Below, one piece after another: positions 7,702 through 17,084 of a stretch of DNA of 41,930 nt. The stretch is taken from assembly GCA_004558535.1 (NCBI GenBank), contig SFCP01000035.1, forward strand, positions 1 to 41,930, given 5' to 3'. The notes under the pieces were generated by a model, which ran no database searches, was not told the DNA's origin, and was given only the letters and a program-made list of their open reading frames with translations. The stretch is from Bacteroidales bacterium. GTDB lineage: Bacteria > Bacteroidota > Bacteroidia > Bacteroidales > Bacteroidaceae. Positions within the stretch are counted from its first letter, which is position 1, and every line of letters starts with the position of its first letter. The position numbers and the translations under genes were made by a program.

Positions 7702-8781
7702 ATGTTTGACTTTTCAGAAATATCAAAATGGCTGCATGGACTGCTCACCGGAGTAATGCCGGAATGGGCCGCTATCCTGACAGAGTCCGTGCTGGTGGCA
7801 CTGGCCATCATCACGCTGTATGCAGTGTTTGCCATCGTTCTGATTTACATGGAGCGTAAGGTTTGTGCCTTCTTCCAATGCCGCCTCGGACCGATGCGCG
7901 TCGGACCGTGGGGAACGCTCCAAGTGTTCAGCGATGTCTTTAAGATGCTGACCAAAGAAATCATCAATTTGCGCAAGACGGATATGTTCCTGCACAATTT
8001 GGCTCCCTTCTTAGTGGTTATGGCTTCGATGGTCACGTTTGCCTGCCTTCCCTGGAACAAGGGTGCGCAGATTATTGACTTCAACATCGGAGTGTTCTTC
8101 TTCCTTGCCGTTTCGGGTATAGGCGTAGTGGGCATCCTGTTGGCCGGTTGGAGCTCCAATAATAAATATTCGCTGATTGGTGCCATGCGAAGTGGTGCAC
8201 AGATTATCAGCTATGAGCTTTCGATCGGTATGACCATGCTGACGATGATTTGCCTGACCGGCACGATGTCCTTCTCTGAGATTTGCGAACAGCAAAGCGT
8301 CGAGGGCTGGAACATCTTCCGCGGACATATCCCCGCCGTGCTGGCCTTCATCATCTACCTGGTGGCTGGAAACGCTGAGTGTAACCGCGGTCCGTTCGAC
8401 CTGCCCGAGAGCGAGAGCGAACTGACAGCCGGCTACCATACTGAATACTCCGGTATGCATTTCGGCTACTACTACCTGGCTGAGTACCTGAACCTGTTTA
8501 TTTGCGCCGGAATGGCCTCCACGATTTTCCTGGGCGGCTGGGCTCCGCTGCACATAGCCGGTCTGGATGGCTTCAACGGCGTGATGGACTTGATTCCCGG
8601 TGCCGTGTGGTTCTTGGTCAAGACTTTCTTTGTGGTATTCCTTTTGATGTGGCTTCGCTGGACCTTCCCGCGCCTCAGAATTGACCAAATCCTGTCACTG
8701 GAGTGGAAGTATCTGGTACCCATCACGATGTTGAACCTCATCCTCATGGCACTGGTCGTAGTCTATGGGCTTCACTTTTAA
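7702..8781 (+). CDS. nuoH: NADH-quinone oxidoreductase subunit H
   Basis: 359 aa, a multi-helix membrane protein. NuoH forms the quinone channel between the peripheral and membrane arms. Family motifs are visible: ERKVCAFFQCRLGPMRVGP in the first cytoplasmic loop and RGPFDLPESESELTAGYHT in the acidic loop that contacts the hydrophilic arm. Length and helix pattern are normal. nuoI follows after 13 bp. Confidence 0.97.
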   Translation: MFDFSEISKWLHGLLTGVMPEWAAILTESVLVALAIITLYAVFAIVLIYMERKVCAFFQCRLGPMRVGPWGTLQVFSDVFKMLTKEIINLRKTDMFLHNLAPFLVVMASMVTFACLPWNKGAQIIDFNIGVFFFLAVSGIGVVGILLAGWSSNNKYSLIGAMRSGAQIISYELSIGMTMLTMICLTGTMSFSEICEQQSVEGWNIFRGHIPAVLAFIIYLVAGNAECNRGPFDLPESESELTAGYHTEYSGMHFGYYYLAEYLNLFICAGMASTIFLGGWAPLHIAGLDGFNGVMDLIPGAVWFLVKTFFVVFLLMWLRWTFPRLRIDQILSLEWKYLVPITMLNLILMALVVVYGLHF

Positions 8782-8783
8782 TT

Positions 8784-8790
8784 AGGAGGT
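8784..8790 (+). promoter_or_regulatory. Strong Shine-Dalgarno site of nuoI
   Basis: AGGAGGT lies 4 nt before the nuoI ATG. Such strong sites are uncommon in Bacteroidetes, where most genes, including others here, rely on A/T-rich leaders. Confidence 0.5.
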
Positions 8791-8794
8791 AAAA

Positions 8795-9262
8795 ATGGAA
8801 AATGAAAATTATTTTGCCGGCTTAGCCTCGGGTGTGAAATCCTTGGCAACAGGTCTGAAAACGACCATGCGCGAGTTCTTCACCAAAAAGATTACGGAGC
8901 AATATCCCGAAAACCGCGACCATTTGGAAATGTTCGAGCGCTTCCGCGGCTCACTGACTATGCCGCACAACGAGCAGAACGAGCACAAGTGCATCGGCTG
9001 CGGACTTTGCCAGATGGCCTGCCCGAACGACACAATCAAGGTGACAAGCGAATTTTACGAAACCGAGGACGGCAAGAAGAAAAAGCGCTTGGTGAAATAC
9101 GAATACAACTTGGGTTCGTGCATGTTCTGCCAATTGTGTACCCGGGCTTGTCCGCATGGAGCCATCGAGTTCGACCAAAGTTTTGAAAATGCCGTGTTCG
9201 ACCGCACAAAGCTGATAAAAGTGCTCAACCACGAAGGCAGCAAAGTGCAAGAGAAGGGATAA
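8795..9262 (+). CDS. nuoI: NADH-quinone oxidoreductase subunit I
   Basis: 155 aa. NuoI carries two [4Fe-4S] clusters (N6a and N6b) of the peripheral arm. Both ferredoxin-type motifs are complete: CIGCGLCQMACP and CMFCQLCTRACPHGAIEF. An N-terminal amphipathic stretch would sit on the membrane. In a complex lacking NuoEFG this is the most distal iron-sulfur subunit encoded here and so a plausible entry point for electrons from a ferredoxin or unknown partner (inference). A strong ribosome binding site precedes it. An 80-bp gap follows. Confidence 0.97.
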   Translation: MENENYFAGLASGVKSLATGLKTTMREFFTKKITEQYPENRDHLEMFERFRGSLTMPHNEQNEHKCIGCGLCQMACPNDTIKVTSEFYETEDGKKKKRLVKYEYNLGSCMFCQLCTRACPHGAIEFDQSFENAVFDRTKLIKVLNHEGSKVQEKG

Positions 9263-9342
9263 TGATTTTTTAGGAGGATAGGCCACACAACGGCAGGACC
9301 ACGTCCTCGCACCTCCTACAAAACTACTTCAATAAAGCGTTT

Positions 9343-9876
9343 ATGAATTCACAAAACATAATGTTCGTAATTTTAGCAACGTTTATCGTGCTCTCATCGT
9401 TGGCCACAGTGCTGACCAAAAGCATCATACGCGCTGCTACCTACCTGTTGTTTGTGCTCCTGGGCACCGCAGGTTTGTATTTCCTGATGGGCTACACCTT
9501 CCTTGGTGCAGTGCAGATCATGGTGTACGCAGGTGGAATTATCGTGCTCTACGTATTCTCTATCCTGCTGACCAGCGGAAGCCAAGAGAAATTGAGCAAG
9601 AACAGCATCGTCAAGGTGTTAGGATCTGCCGCCCTGTCCTTGGTTGGCTTCGCGGTATTCCTCTTTATGCTGTTCAAGCAGAATTTGTTTGCCAGAGTGG
9701 CCGCTTTGGGAGCTCCGACCGAGCCCGCCGGCGCCGGCACCCAAAATTCAATCCATGAAATCGGCAATGCGTTGCTCTCTTCGGCCAACGGAGGCTACCT
9801 GCTGCCCTTCGAGGCGGTCAGTGTGCTTCTCTTAGCCTGCATCGTAGCCGGTCTGCTGATTGCCCGTAAGTATTAA
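9343..9876 (+). CDS. nuoJ: NADH-quinone oxidoreductase subunit J
   Basis: 177 aa with five predicted membrane helices, part of the membrane arm of complex I. Typical features are YLLFVLLGTAGLYFLMGY in helices 2-3, the conserved VQIMVYAGGIIVLYVF helix and a C-terminal helix ending GLLIARKY. The 80-bp gap upstream contains facing TAGGAGG and CCTCCTA arms that could pair. nuoK follows after 17 bp. Confidence 0.95.
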   Translation: MNSQNIMFVILATFIVLSSLATVLTKSIIRAATYLLFVLLGTAGLYFLMGYTFLGAVQIMVYAGGIIVLYVFSILLTSGSQEKLSKNSIVKVLGSAALSLVGFAVFLFMLFKQNLFARVAALGAPTEPAGAGTQNSIHEIGNALLSSANGGYLLPFEAVSVLLLACIVAGLLIARKY

Positions 9877-9893
9877 TTTTTAGCACCGGTTTT

Positions 9894-10202
9894 ATGATAC
9901 AGATAGAATATATCCTGATAATCTCGGCCATCATGATGTTTGCCGGCATCTACGGTTTCCTGACCCGCCGCAGCACTTTGGCCATCCTGCTGTCCATAGA
10001 ATTGATGCTCAATTCTGCCGACATCAACTTTGCAGTGTTCAATCGTATGCTCTTCCCCACCGGCAGCGAAGGTTATGTGTTCGCACTGTTCACCATTGCC
10101 ATAGCGGCAGCGGAAAGCGCAGTAGCCATAGCCATCATGATCAACCTGTACCGCTTGTACAAGAAGATTTCGGTGGGCGAGTTGAACAAGATGAAGTGGT
10201 AA
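9894..10202 (+). CDS. nuoK: NADH-quinone oxidoreductase subunit K
   Basis: 102 aa, three membrane helices. NuoK belongs to the proton-translocation path of the membrane arm. The two conserved helix glutamates are visible, one in SIELMLNSADINF and one in AAAESAVAIAI. Length is normal. nuoL follows after 40 bp. Confidence 0.96.
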   Translation: MIQIEYILIISAIMMFAGIYGFLTRRSTLAILLSIELMLNSADINFAVFNRMLFPTGSEGYVFALFTIAIAAAESAVAIAIMINLYRLYKKISVGELNKMKW

Positions 10203-10242
10203 TCGTCCGCTTACACCTTAACCCCTAAGCTATTCAGAATTT

Positions 10243-12171
10243 ATGGAATATACATTATTTATTCTGCTGTTGCCTTTCCTCAGCTTCCTGTTCTTGGGAA
10301 TCTGCGGCAAATGGCTGAGCCACAAAGTTGCCGGCTGGGTGGGCACACTCAGTTTGGGCGCCGTAGCGGTGTTGTCCTACATCACTGCTTTCACCTACTT
10401 TACGGCAGACCGTGTGGACGGAGTCTTCCCGACTATCACAGCTTTCAATACGACTTGGTTGCCGCTGGGAGACCTGCACTTCGACATGGGAATCCTGCTC
10501 GACCCCATCTCGGTAATGATGCTGATTGTGATTTCCACCGTCTCGTTGATGGTCCACATCTACTCTTTCGGCTACATGCACGGTGAGCGCGGATTTCAGC
10601 GTTACTATGCGTTCCTGAGCCTCTTCACCATGAGTATGCTGGGCTTGGTCGTAGCCACCAACATTTTCCAAATGTATCTGTTCTGGGAATTGGTGGGTGT
10701 TTCCTCCTACCTGCTCATCGGTTTCTACTACACGACCCCAGCGGCCATTGCTGCCTCAAAGAAAGCATTCATCGTCACCCGTTTTGCCGATATGTTCTTC
10801 CTTATCGGTATCCTGATTTACGGTTACTACTGCAAATCCTTCGGGTTTGAGTTCAACGAGGCCGGCTTTGCCGAAGGAGCTTTCATGCTCCCGACCGCAC
10901 TGGTACTTATGTTTATCGGTGGTGCCGGCAAGAGTGCCATGTTCCCCCTGCACATCTGGTTGCCCGATGCTATGGAGGGTCCTACGCCTGTCAGTGCCCT
11001 TATCCACGCTGCCACGATGGTCGTGGCCGGTGTGTACCAGATTGCCCGCCTCTTCCCGCTTTGGATTCAGTACGCACCCGATAGTCTGAGCATCGTAGTA
11101 TGGGTTGGTGCTTTCACTGCTTTCTATGCTGCTGCCGTGGCATGCGCCCAGAGCGACATCAAGCGTGTGCTGGCATTCTCCACCATCTCTCAGATTGCCT
11201 TCATGATGGTAGCATTGGGCGTTTGCCTGCCTGGTCATGAAAGTGTCATTGACGCCCACGGTTCTCTGGGCTACATGGCTTCCATGTTCCACCTCTTCAC
11301 GCACGCCATGTTCAAGGCTTGTTTGTTCCTTGGCGCCGGCTGTATCATACATGCCGTCCACAGCAACGAGATGAGTGCCATGGGAGGCTTGCGAAAGTAC
11401 ATGCCCATTACGCACGTCACCTTCCTCATCTCCTGTCTGGCCATCGCCGGTATTCCGTTCTTCTCGGGCTTCAGTTCCAAGGACGAAATCATCACAGCCT
11501 GCTTTGAGTATAGTCCTGTTGTAGGCTGGTGGATGACAGCCGTGGCCGCCATGACTGCCTTCTACATGTTCCGTCTGTACTACGGCATCTTCTGGGGTAC
11601 AGAGAACAAGGAACTCCATGCACACCACACACCCCACGAAGCTCCGCTGTCGATGACTCTGCCCCTTATCGTGCTCTGTATCATCACGGTCGGCGTAGGT
11701 ATCTACACCACCTTGGGCGGTTTCCTCGGTTGGGGAGGCAGCTTCGGCAGTTTCGTAACAGCCAATGGTGAAGATTACACGATACATTTCAACACCCAGA
11801 TAGCCATCACGAGCACCGTGATAGCACTGATTTCCATTGCGCTGGCCACCTATATTTACAAAGGCGAGAAGCAGCCGGTGGCCGACCGCCTGTACAACGC
11901 TTTCCCCCGCCTGCACCGTTGGGCTTACAAGCGTTTCTACATGGACGAAGTGTATCAGTTTATCACACACCGCATTATCTTCGCTCACATCAGCAAGCCC
12001 ATTGCTTGGTTTGACCGCCACGTTGTCGACGGTTTCTTCGACTTCCTGGCATGGGGCACCAATGCCCTTGGCTTCCAAATCCGCGGTTTGCAGAGCGGTT
12101 CCGTACAGCGTTACGCCTATGTATTCTTTATCGGTGTATTGCTGCTCATTCTCACCATCTTGATCTTTTAA
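10243..12171 (+). CDS. nuoL: NADH-quinone oxidoreductase subunit L
   Basis: 642 aa, the distal antiporter-like proton-pumping subunit. Family motifs are the helix FWELVGVSSYLLIGFYY with the key glutamate, then GGAGKSAMFPLHIWLPDAMEG with the conserved lysine, PTPVSALIHAATMV and later HAMFKACLFLGAG. The C-terminal extension (after about residue 500) contains the lateral helix typical of NuoL. nuoM begins 3 bp after its stop, so translation is probably coupled. Confidence 0.97.
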   Translation: MEYTLFILLLPFLSFLFLGICGKWLSHKVAGWVGTLSLGAVAVLSYITAFTYFTADRVDGVFPTITAFNTTWLPLGDLHFDMGILLDPISVMMLIVISTVSLMVHIYSFGYMHGERGFQRYYAFLSLFTMSMLGLVVATNIFQMYLFWELVGVSSYLLIGFYYTTPAAIAASKKAFIVTRFADMFFLIGILIYGYYCKSFGFEFNEAGFAEGAFMLPTALVLMFIGGAGKSAMFPLHIWLPDAMEGPTPVSALIHAATMVVAGVYQIARLFPLWIQYAPDSLSIVVWVGAFTAFYAAAVACAQSDIKRVLAFSTISQIAFMMVALGVCLPGHESVIDAHGSLGYMASMFHLFTHAMFKACLFLGAGCIIHAVHSNEMSAMGGLRKYMPITHVTFLISCLAIAGIPFFSGFSSKDEIITACFEYSPVVGWWMTAVAAMTAFYMFRLYYGIFWGTENKELHAHHTPHEAPLSMTLPLIVLCIITVGVGIYTTLGGFLGWGGSFGSFVTANGEDYTIHFNTQIAITSTVIALISIALATYIYKGEKQPVADRLYNAFPRLHRWAYKRFYMDEVYQFITHRIIFAHISKPIAWFDRHVVDGFFDFLAWGTNALGFQIRGLQSGSVQRYAYVFFIGVLLLILTILIF

Positions 12172-12174
12172 GCC

Positions 12175-13713
12175 ATGAGTAATCTATTGTTTTTATCCAT
12201 ATTCGTACTGATTCCCCTGTTGATGTTGCTGGGCTTGTGGATAGCCCGCACCACCAATCAGGTACGTGGTGTGATGGTGGTGGGTAGCTCTGCGCTGTTG
12301 CTGCACTCCATCTACCTCACGTTCGAATTTTTGGCCGAGCGCGAAGCCGGCAATCTTGCCCCCATGCTGTTTCAGGACGCTTGGGTTTGGTTCCCCGACC
12401 TCCACATCAACTATGCAGTCGGTGTCGATGGCATCAGCGTAGTCATGCTGTTGCTTTCCTCCATCATCGTTTTCACCGGTACGTTTGCATCGTGGAAACT
12501 GAAGCCGCTCACCAAGGAGTACTTCCTTTGGTTCACCCTTCTATCGATGGGTGTGTTCGGCTTCTTCATCACCGTTGACATGTTCGCCATGTTCATGTTC
12601 TACGAGATAGCACTTATTCCCATGTATCTGCTCATCGGTGTCTGGGGAAGCGGCAAGAAAGAGTACGCTGCCATGAAGCTGACCCTCATGCTCATGGGTG
12701 GTTCCGCCTTCCTCATGATTGGAATTTTCGGCATCTACTTTGGTGCAGGCGGCAATACGATGAACATCCTCGACATAGCCGGCCACACGGGTGGTGCCCA
12801 AGCCATTCCCTTTGCCCAGCAGTGCATCTGGTTCCCCATGACGTTTGTAGGTTTCGGTGTGTTGGGTGCCCTGTTCCCGTTCCACACCTGGAGCCCCGAC
12901 GGTCACGCCTCGGCCCCCACTGCTGTGTCCATGCTCCACGCCGGCGTGCTGATGAAGCTCGGTGGCTACGGCTGTTTCCGCATTGCCATGTATCTGTTGC
13001 CCGATGCCGCCCAGGAATTGGGATGGATCTTCCTTATCCTCACCGGTATCTCCGTGGTCTACGGTGCATTCTCGGCTTGCGTTCAGACTGACCTGAAGTA
13101 CATCAACGCCTACTCCTCCGTATCACACTGCGGACTGGTGCTTTTCGCCATTCTGATGCTGAACACGACCTCCTGCACGGGTGCCGTACTGCAGATGTTA
13201 AGCCACGGATTGATGACGGCTCTGTTCTTTGCCCTCATCGGTATGATTTACGGCCGCACCCATACCCGCGACATTCGCGAGCTGAGCGGACTGATGCGTA
13301 TCATGCCCTTCCTGGCCGTATGCTACGTCATTGCCGGTTTAGCCAACTTGGGCTTGCCCGGTCTGTCCGGCTTTGTGGCCGAAATGACCATCTTCGTAGG
13401 TTCGTTCCAGAACGCCGACACCTTCCACCGTGTGCTGACCATTGCAGCCTGCACCAGTATCGTCATCACCGCAGTCTACATCCTGCGTCTGGTAGGCAAG
13501 ATACTTTACGGCACCTGCACCAACGAGCATCACCTGAAGCTCACCGATGCCACTTGGGACGAGCGTCTAGCTGTCATCTGCCTGATATTGGCCGTTGCCG
13601 GCTTGGGTTTGGCACCGCTTTGGGTCAGCAATCTCATCACCGATGGCGTAGCGCCCATTGTGGACCATATCAATTCGGCATCCCACTTGTTGTCAAACAG
13701 TAATCCCTTTTAG
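12175..13713 (+). CDS. nuoM: NADH-quinone oxidoreductase subunit M
   Basis: 512 aa, an antiporter-like proton-pumping subunit. The conserved glutamate helix is FYEIALIPMYLLIGVWG. The proton-channel region is GALFPFHTWSPDGHASAPTA, with SMLHAGVLMKLGGYG after it, and later AYSSVSHCGLVLF. The length is typical. A 99-bp gap to nuoN contains facing GGGGAGG and CCTCCCC arms. Confidence 0.97.
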   Translation: MSNLLFLSIFVLIPLLMLLGLWIARTTNQVRGVMVVGSSALLLHSIYLTFEFLAEREAGNLAPMLFQDAWVWFPDLHINYAVGVDGISVVMLLLSSIIVFTGTFASWKLKPLTKEYFLWFTLLSMGVFGFFITVDMFAMFMFYEIALIPMYLLIGVWGSGKKEYAAMKLTLMLMGGSAFLMIGIFGIYFGAGGNTMNILDIAGHTGGAQAIPFAQQCIWFPMTFVGFGVLGALFPFHTWSPDGHASAPTAVSMLHAGVLMKLGGYGCFRIAMYLLPDAAQELGWIFLILTGISVVYGAFSACVQTDLKYINAYSSVSHCGLVLFAILMLNTTSCTGAVLQMLSHGLMTALFFALIGMIYGRTHTRDIRELSGLMRIMPFLAVCYVIAGLANLGLPGLSGFVAEMTIFVGSFQNADTFHRVLTIAACTSIVITAVYILRLVGKILYGTCTNEHHLKLTDATWDERLAVICLILAVAGLGLAPLWVSNLITDGVAPIVDHINSASHLLSNSNPF

Positions 13714-13812
13714 TAATCTCCTCTGAGGGGAGGGAGTGCACCGTACTGCGCTGATTGATTTTTCTCATCACGGCAAAGTGCCTCCCCACCTCCAATTATA
13801 AAAAAAAGCAAT

Positions 13813-15321
13813 ATGGATTATTCGCAATTTCTCAACATGAGGGAAGAACTATCCCTGCTGTTGGTTATCCTGCTTATCTTTATCGTAGACCTCTTTGTCT
13901 CGGGCGAGAAATCCCGCGCCTGCTGCCTTGAGGGTTGCGAGGCCGAAGCCGGCGGCAAGTCCTGCACCCGGATGGTTTGGCTCACCCGCGTGCCCATCAT
14001 ATTGATGATAGCCCACACGATACTCGGGATGTGTCCCGGTGAAATCAGTGTGGGAGCCACTTGGGAGTACAGCTTCGGCAAAATGTACCAGCACACCGAG
14101 ATGATGGTCTTCATGAAGAGTATTCTCAACATTGGAGCTGTCCTCGTGATGCTCATGGCCTACCCCAACCTCTACAAAGCCGAGAACCGCATCAAGGCCG
14201 GCGAATTCTATTCGCTCACCCTGTTCACGCTCCTTGGCATGTACTTCATGATTTCCGCCGGCCACTTCCTGATGTTCTTCATCGGCTTGGAATTGGCCTC
14301 TATTCCCATGGCAGCCTTGATTGCCTTCAAGAAGAAAGACGAGCGTAGCGGCGAAGCCGGTGCCAAGTTCATCCTACTGGCCCTCTTCTCCAGCGCCCTG
14401 CTGCTCTACGGCATTTCGCTCATCTACGGTCAGGCCGGCACGCTCTACTTTGACGAAATGGCCATTTACCTGCACCGTCCGAACTTCATCAGCATCCTCG
14501 GATTGGTATTGGTCATCACGGGCCTTGGCTTCAAGATATCCATGGTGCCCTTCCACCTCTGGACTGCCGACACCTACGAGGGTGCTCCCACCCCCGTGAC
14601 CGCCTTCCTGAGTGTCCTTTCCAAGGGCGCCGCAGCCTTTACGCTGATGGTCATCTTGGTCAAGATTTTCTCCTCCGGTCCGTTTATCGAGTATTGGAAC
14701 GTCAGCATGCAGGTACTCATCGTATTGAGCATCACCGTGGCCAACCTCTTTGCCATCCGCCAAAACAATCTGAAGCGATTTATGGCTTTCTCCGCCATTT
14801 CGCAAGCCGGTTATTTGGTTTTGGGTCTGCTCGGCGGCACGGCACAGGGCATGGAGTCCATGGTCTATTACCTGGCCATCTACACCTTTGCCAATCTCGG
14901 AGCCTTTGCCATCATCAACGAGCTTGAGCTGGCCAGCGGAAAAGTCTGCATCAGCGACTACAACGGCCTTTACAGCACCAACCCGCGCATGGCATTCTGC
15001 ATGACCATCTGCCTGTTCTCGCTGGCCGGTATTCCTCCCTTTGCAGGCTTCTTCTCGAAGTTCTTCATCTTCATGGCAGCGTTCAAGGCGGGCTACGTAT
15101 GGACCGTATTCATCGCGTTGGTCAACACGGTGATTTCGCTCTACTACTACCTGCTCATCGTCAAAGCCATGTATATCAAGTCCAATCCCTCGCCGATAGC
15201 CAAAGTCTATCCCAGCCTGCCCGGCGTTACGGCCATTATCCTGTGCGTCGTAGCCACGATACTCTTTGGTGTGTTCAGTGCGCCCTTCAATTTCTTGGGC
15301 TTCTACGGATTTGGCATGTGA
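13813..15321 (+). CDS. nuoN: NADH-quinone oxidoreductase subunit N
   Basis: 502 aa, the third antiporter-like proton-pumping subunit and last gene of the operon. The helix with the conserved glutamate is GLELASIPMAALIAF. The channel region is FKISMVPFHLWTADTYEGAP with PVTAFLSVLSKGAA. The region FMAFSAISQAGYLVLG is also typical. The first cytoplasmic loop (about residues 30-55) is Cys-rich (CCLEGCEAEAGGKSC), which I do not recognise as a family feature. A strong terminator follows 45 bp after the stop. Confidence 0.96.
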   Translation: MDYSQFLNMREELSLLLVILLIFIVDLFVSGEKSRACCLEGCEAEAGGKSCTRMVWLTRVPIILMIAHTILGMCPGEISVGATWEYSFGKMYQHTEMMVFMKSILNIGAVLVMLMAYPNLYKAENRIKAGEFYSLTLFTLLGMYFMISAGHFLMFFIGLELASIPMAALIAFKKKDERSGEAGAKFILLALFSSALLLYGISLIYGQAGTLYFDEMAIYLHRPNFISILGLVLVITGLGFKISMVPFHLWTADTYEGAPTPVTAFLSVLSKGAAAFTLMVILVKIFSSGPFIEYWNVSMQVLIVLSITVANLFAIRQNNLKRFMAFSAISQAGYLVLGLLGGTAQGMESMVYYLAIYTFANLGAFAIINELELASGKVCISDYNGLYSTNPRMAFCMTICLFSLAGIPPFAGFFSKFFIFMAAFKAGYVWTVFIALVNTVISLYYYLLIVKAMYIKSNPSPIAKVYPSLPGVTAIILCVVATILFGVFSAPFNFLGFYGFGM

Positions 15322-15366
15322 TGATCTCCGCCGGCCTCTCCCGACAGAGGATACAACGAATATTTC

Positions 15367-15410
15367 AAAAGAAAGTGGACGACCTTCGAGCGGTCGTCCA
15401 CTTTCTTTTT
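15367..15410 (+). terminator. Terminator of the nuo operon
   Basis: An 18-bp perfect stem (15367-15384 with 15392-15409; core GAAAGTGGACGACC) around a 7-nt loop, running into a T-tract. Confidence 0.95.
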
Positions 15411-15643
15411 ATCCAATCACGAGCAAAGCCTCAAAGCCGGCATATAAACACAATACGAGGGAAAACTAAGGAAAAATTCGAGCCAAATTCCTCCTTGGAA
15501 GTCGGCGAGTGCACTGATAAAGTTGTATTTAAGGTGTTCTATATTTTCCGTCAATCTGCCAAGCAAAGCGGGCCCAAGGCTAACGGGAAGTGGATGCTTT
15601 CCTGCCCCCAACGGAGAGGTGCTTTTCTTCTGCGGCCGGCCGA

Positions 15644-16193
15644 CTAAATTTCCTCGGCCCGCACGATGCCATGCATGACGGCGTAGATAGTGAGGGCCGA
15701 CACACTTTTCTGGTGCAGCTTCTCGGTGATATTCTTGCGGTGCGAGATGATGGTAGCAGTGCTGACGCCCGCCACGCAGCACCTGCGTCTCGCGCGGACT
15801 GAGCAGTCCGACGGTAGGCGCAGACGGTGGCATGGGATTTACGCCACGCGACTCGTGGGACTGTCGCGCCAGGCGCAGGATGGAGCGCACCAACTCGTTT
15901 TCCTCGCAGCATACGTTGAGTGTGGGAAGGCCGACGGGGAGTTGTCCGGTCTCGGTGCCGTGCACCAAGACGATGGTAGGCACTCGGGCAGCCAATATGT
16001 AGGCAGCATCCTCAGTCAGTGCCCGCGTACTGACAAAAAGGTGATGAAAGCGGACAGCCTTCTCCTGTCGCAGGCTTTCACAAGTGGGAAACAGACACGT
16101 TTCGACACCCGGCATCATGGCTTTCAAGATGCCGGAGAGACCAATGGCGGCCAGTGTATTTTCATCAATAATAGCTATGCAGGGATGGTGCAC
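15644..16193 (-). pseudogene. LuxR/NarL-type response regulator broken by an internal deletion
   Basis: The N-terminal 120 residues look like a degenerate receiver domain: CIAIIDENTLAAIGLSGIL has the acidic pair, but the strand that should end in the phosphorylated Asp reads HHLFVSTR. The HTH starts normally (LLSPRETQVLR), but the expected next 16 or so residues are missing. The recognition helix and tail (STATIISHRKNITEKLHQ, then SALTIYAVMHGIVRAEEI) appear in another frame and end at TAG 15646-15644. Seven bases remain where about 48 are expected, so about 41 bp were lost, which also shifts the frame. Read through, the first frame gives a 258-aa hybrid with an unrelated tail to 15417. DNA-binding function is very probably lost. 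Confidence 0.8.
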
Positions 16194-16291
16194 GGAGATG
16201 GTGTGTTTTTACGTGAGGTAACAGGGGCATCGCCCGCCTGCGGACATCCGCAGGCCGAGGGCAGAGGAGCATCGGCCGCCTCCTTGTCGCA

Positions 16292-17071
16292 TCAGGAGGC
16301 TTCGGTAGCGGCCCACTCGCTGGTCAGCGCGCGCTCCAACTCCTCAGCATTCAGTCGCAGGTGGAACTCGCCGTTCTTGGCAATCGAAATGTTGCCCGTT
16401 TCCTCCGAGATAATTACCGACAGGCAGTCGCTCTTCTGCGAGATGCCCAAGGCGGCGCGATGTCGCAAGCCGAGCGATTTGGGTATGTCGTTGTCGTGGG
16501 CCACGGGCAGGATGCAACCGGCAGCTTTCAGGCGTTTGTGACTGATCACCATGGCGCCGTCGTGCAGCGGACTGTTCTTGAAAAAGATATTTTCGATAAG
16601 GCGCTGGTTGATGTCAGCGTTGATGACATCGCCCGACTCGATGATTTCGTTCAGCCCCACGTTGCCCTCGATGACAATCAGCGCGCCTGTCTTTTGCTTG
16701 CTCATGCTGAGACAGGCCATTACGATGGGCATGATTTCCTCGCGGTGTACGTTCGTATCCTTTCTCCGGCCGAACCACCGCATCAGTCCGCCCATGTAGC
16801 GCCGCGTACCTATGCTGGAAAAGAAATGGCGTATTTCCTCCTGAAAGAGGATTATCAGGGCCAAGGCGCCCATATTGACCAACTTGTCGAGGATGCCGCC
16901 CAACAGACGCATCTCGAAGACCTGGGAAACCAGTATCCAGACCAGCACGAATATCAGTATGCCGGAAAAGATGTTGGCCGAGCTGGACTCTTTCATCAGT
17001 CGGTAGATGTAGTAGAGCAACAGCGCCACCAATACGATGTCGATCAAGTCGACTATGCCGAAAGTAATCAT
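16292..17071 (-). CDS. cdaA: Diadenylate cyclase CdaA
   Basis: 259 aa. It makes cyclic di-AMP from two ATP. Three N-terminal membrane helices (about 1-80) precede a DisA_N catalytic domain with both signature motifs: the DGA motif in NSPLHDGAMVI and the RHR motif in LGLRHRAALGIS. This membrane-anchored layout is that of CdaA (formerly YbbP/DacA) rather than DisA. It starts 13 bp after folP and is probably co-transcribed with it, a pairing seen in other Bacteroidales. The CdaR regulator gene found beside cdaA in Firmicutes is absent. Confidence 0.96.
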   Translation of the reverse strand: MITFGIVDLIDIVLVALLLYYIYRLMKESSSANIFSGILIFVLVWILVSQVFEMRLLGGILDKLVNMGALALIILFQEEIRHFFSSIGTRRYMGGLMRWFGRRKDTNVHREEIMPIVMACLSMSKQKTGALIVIEGNVGLNEIIESGDVINADINQRLIENIFFKNSPLHDGAMVISHKRLKAAGCILPVAHDNDIPKSLGLRHRAALGISQKSDCLSVIISEETGNISIAKNGEFHLRLNAEELERALTSEWAATEAS

Positions 17072-17084
17072 AGGAAATCAAGAG

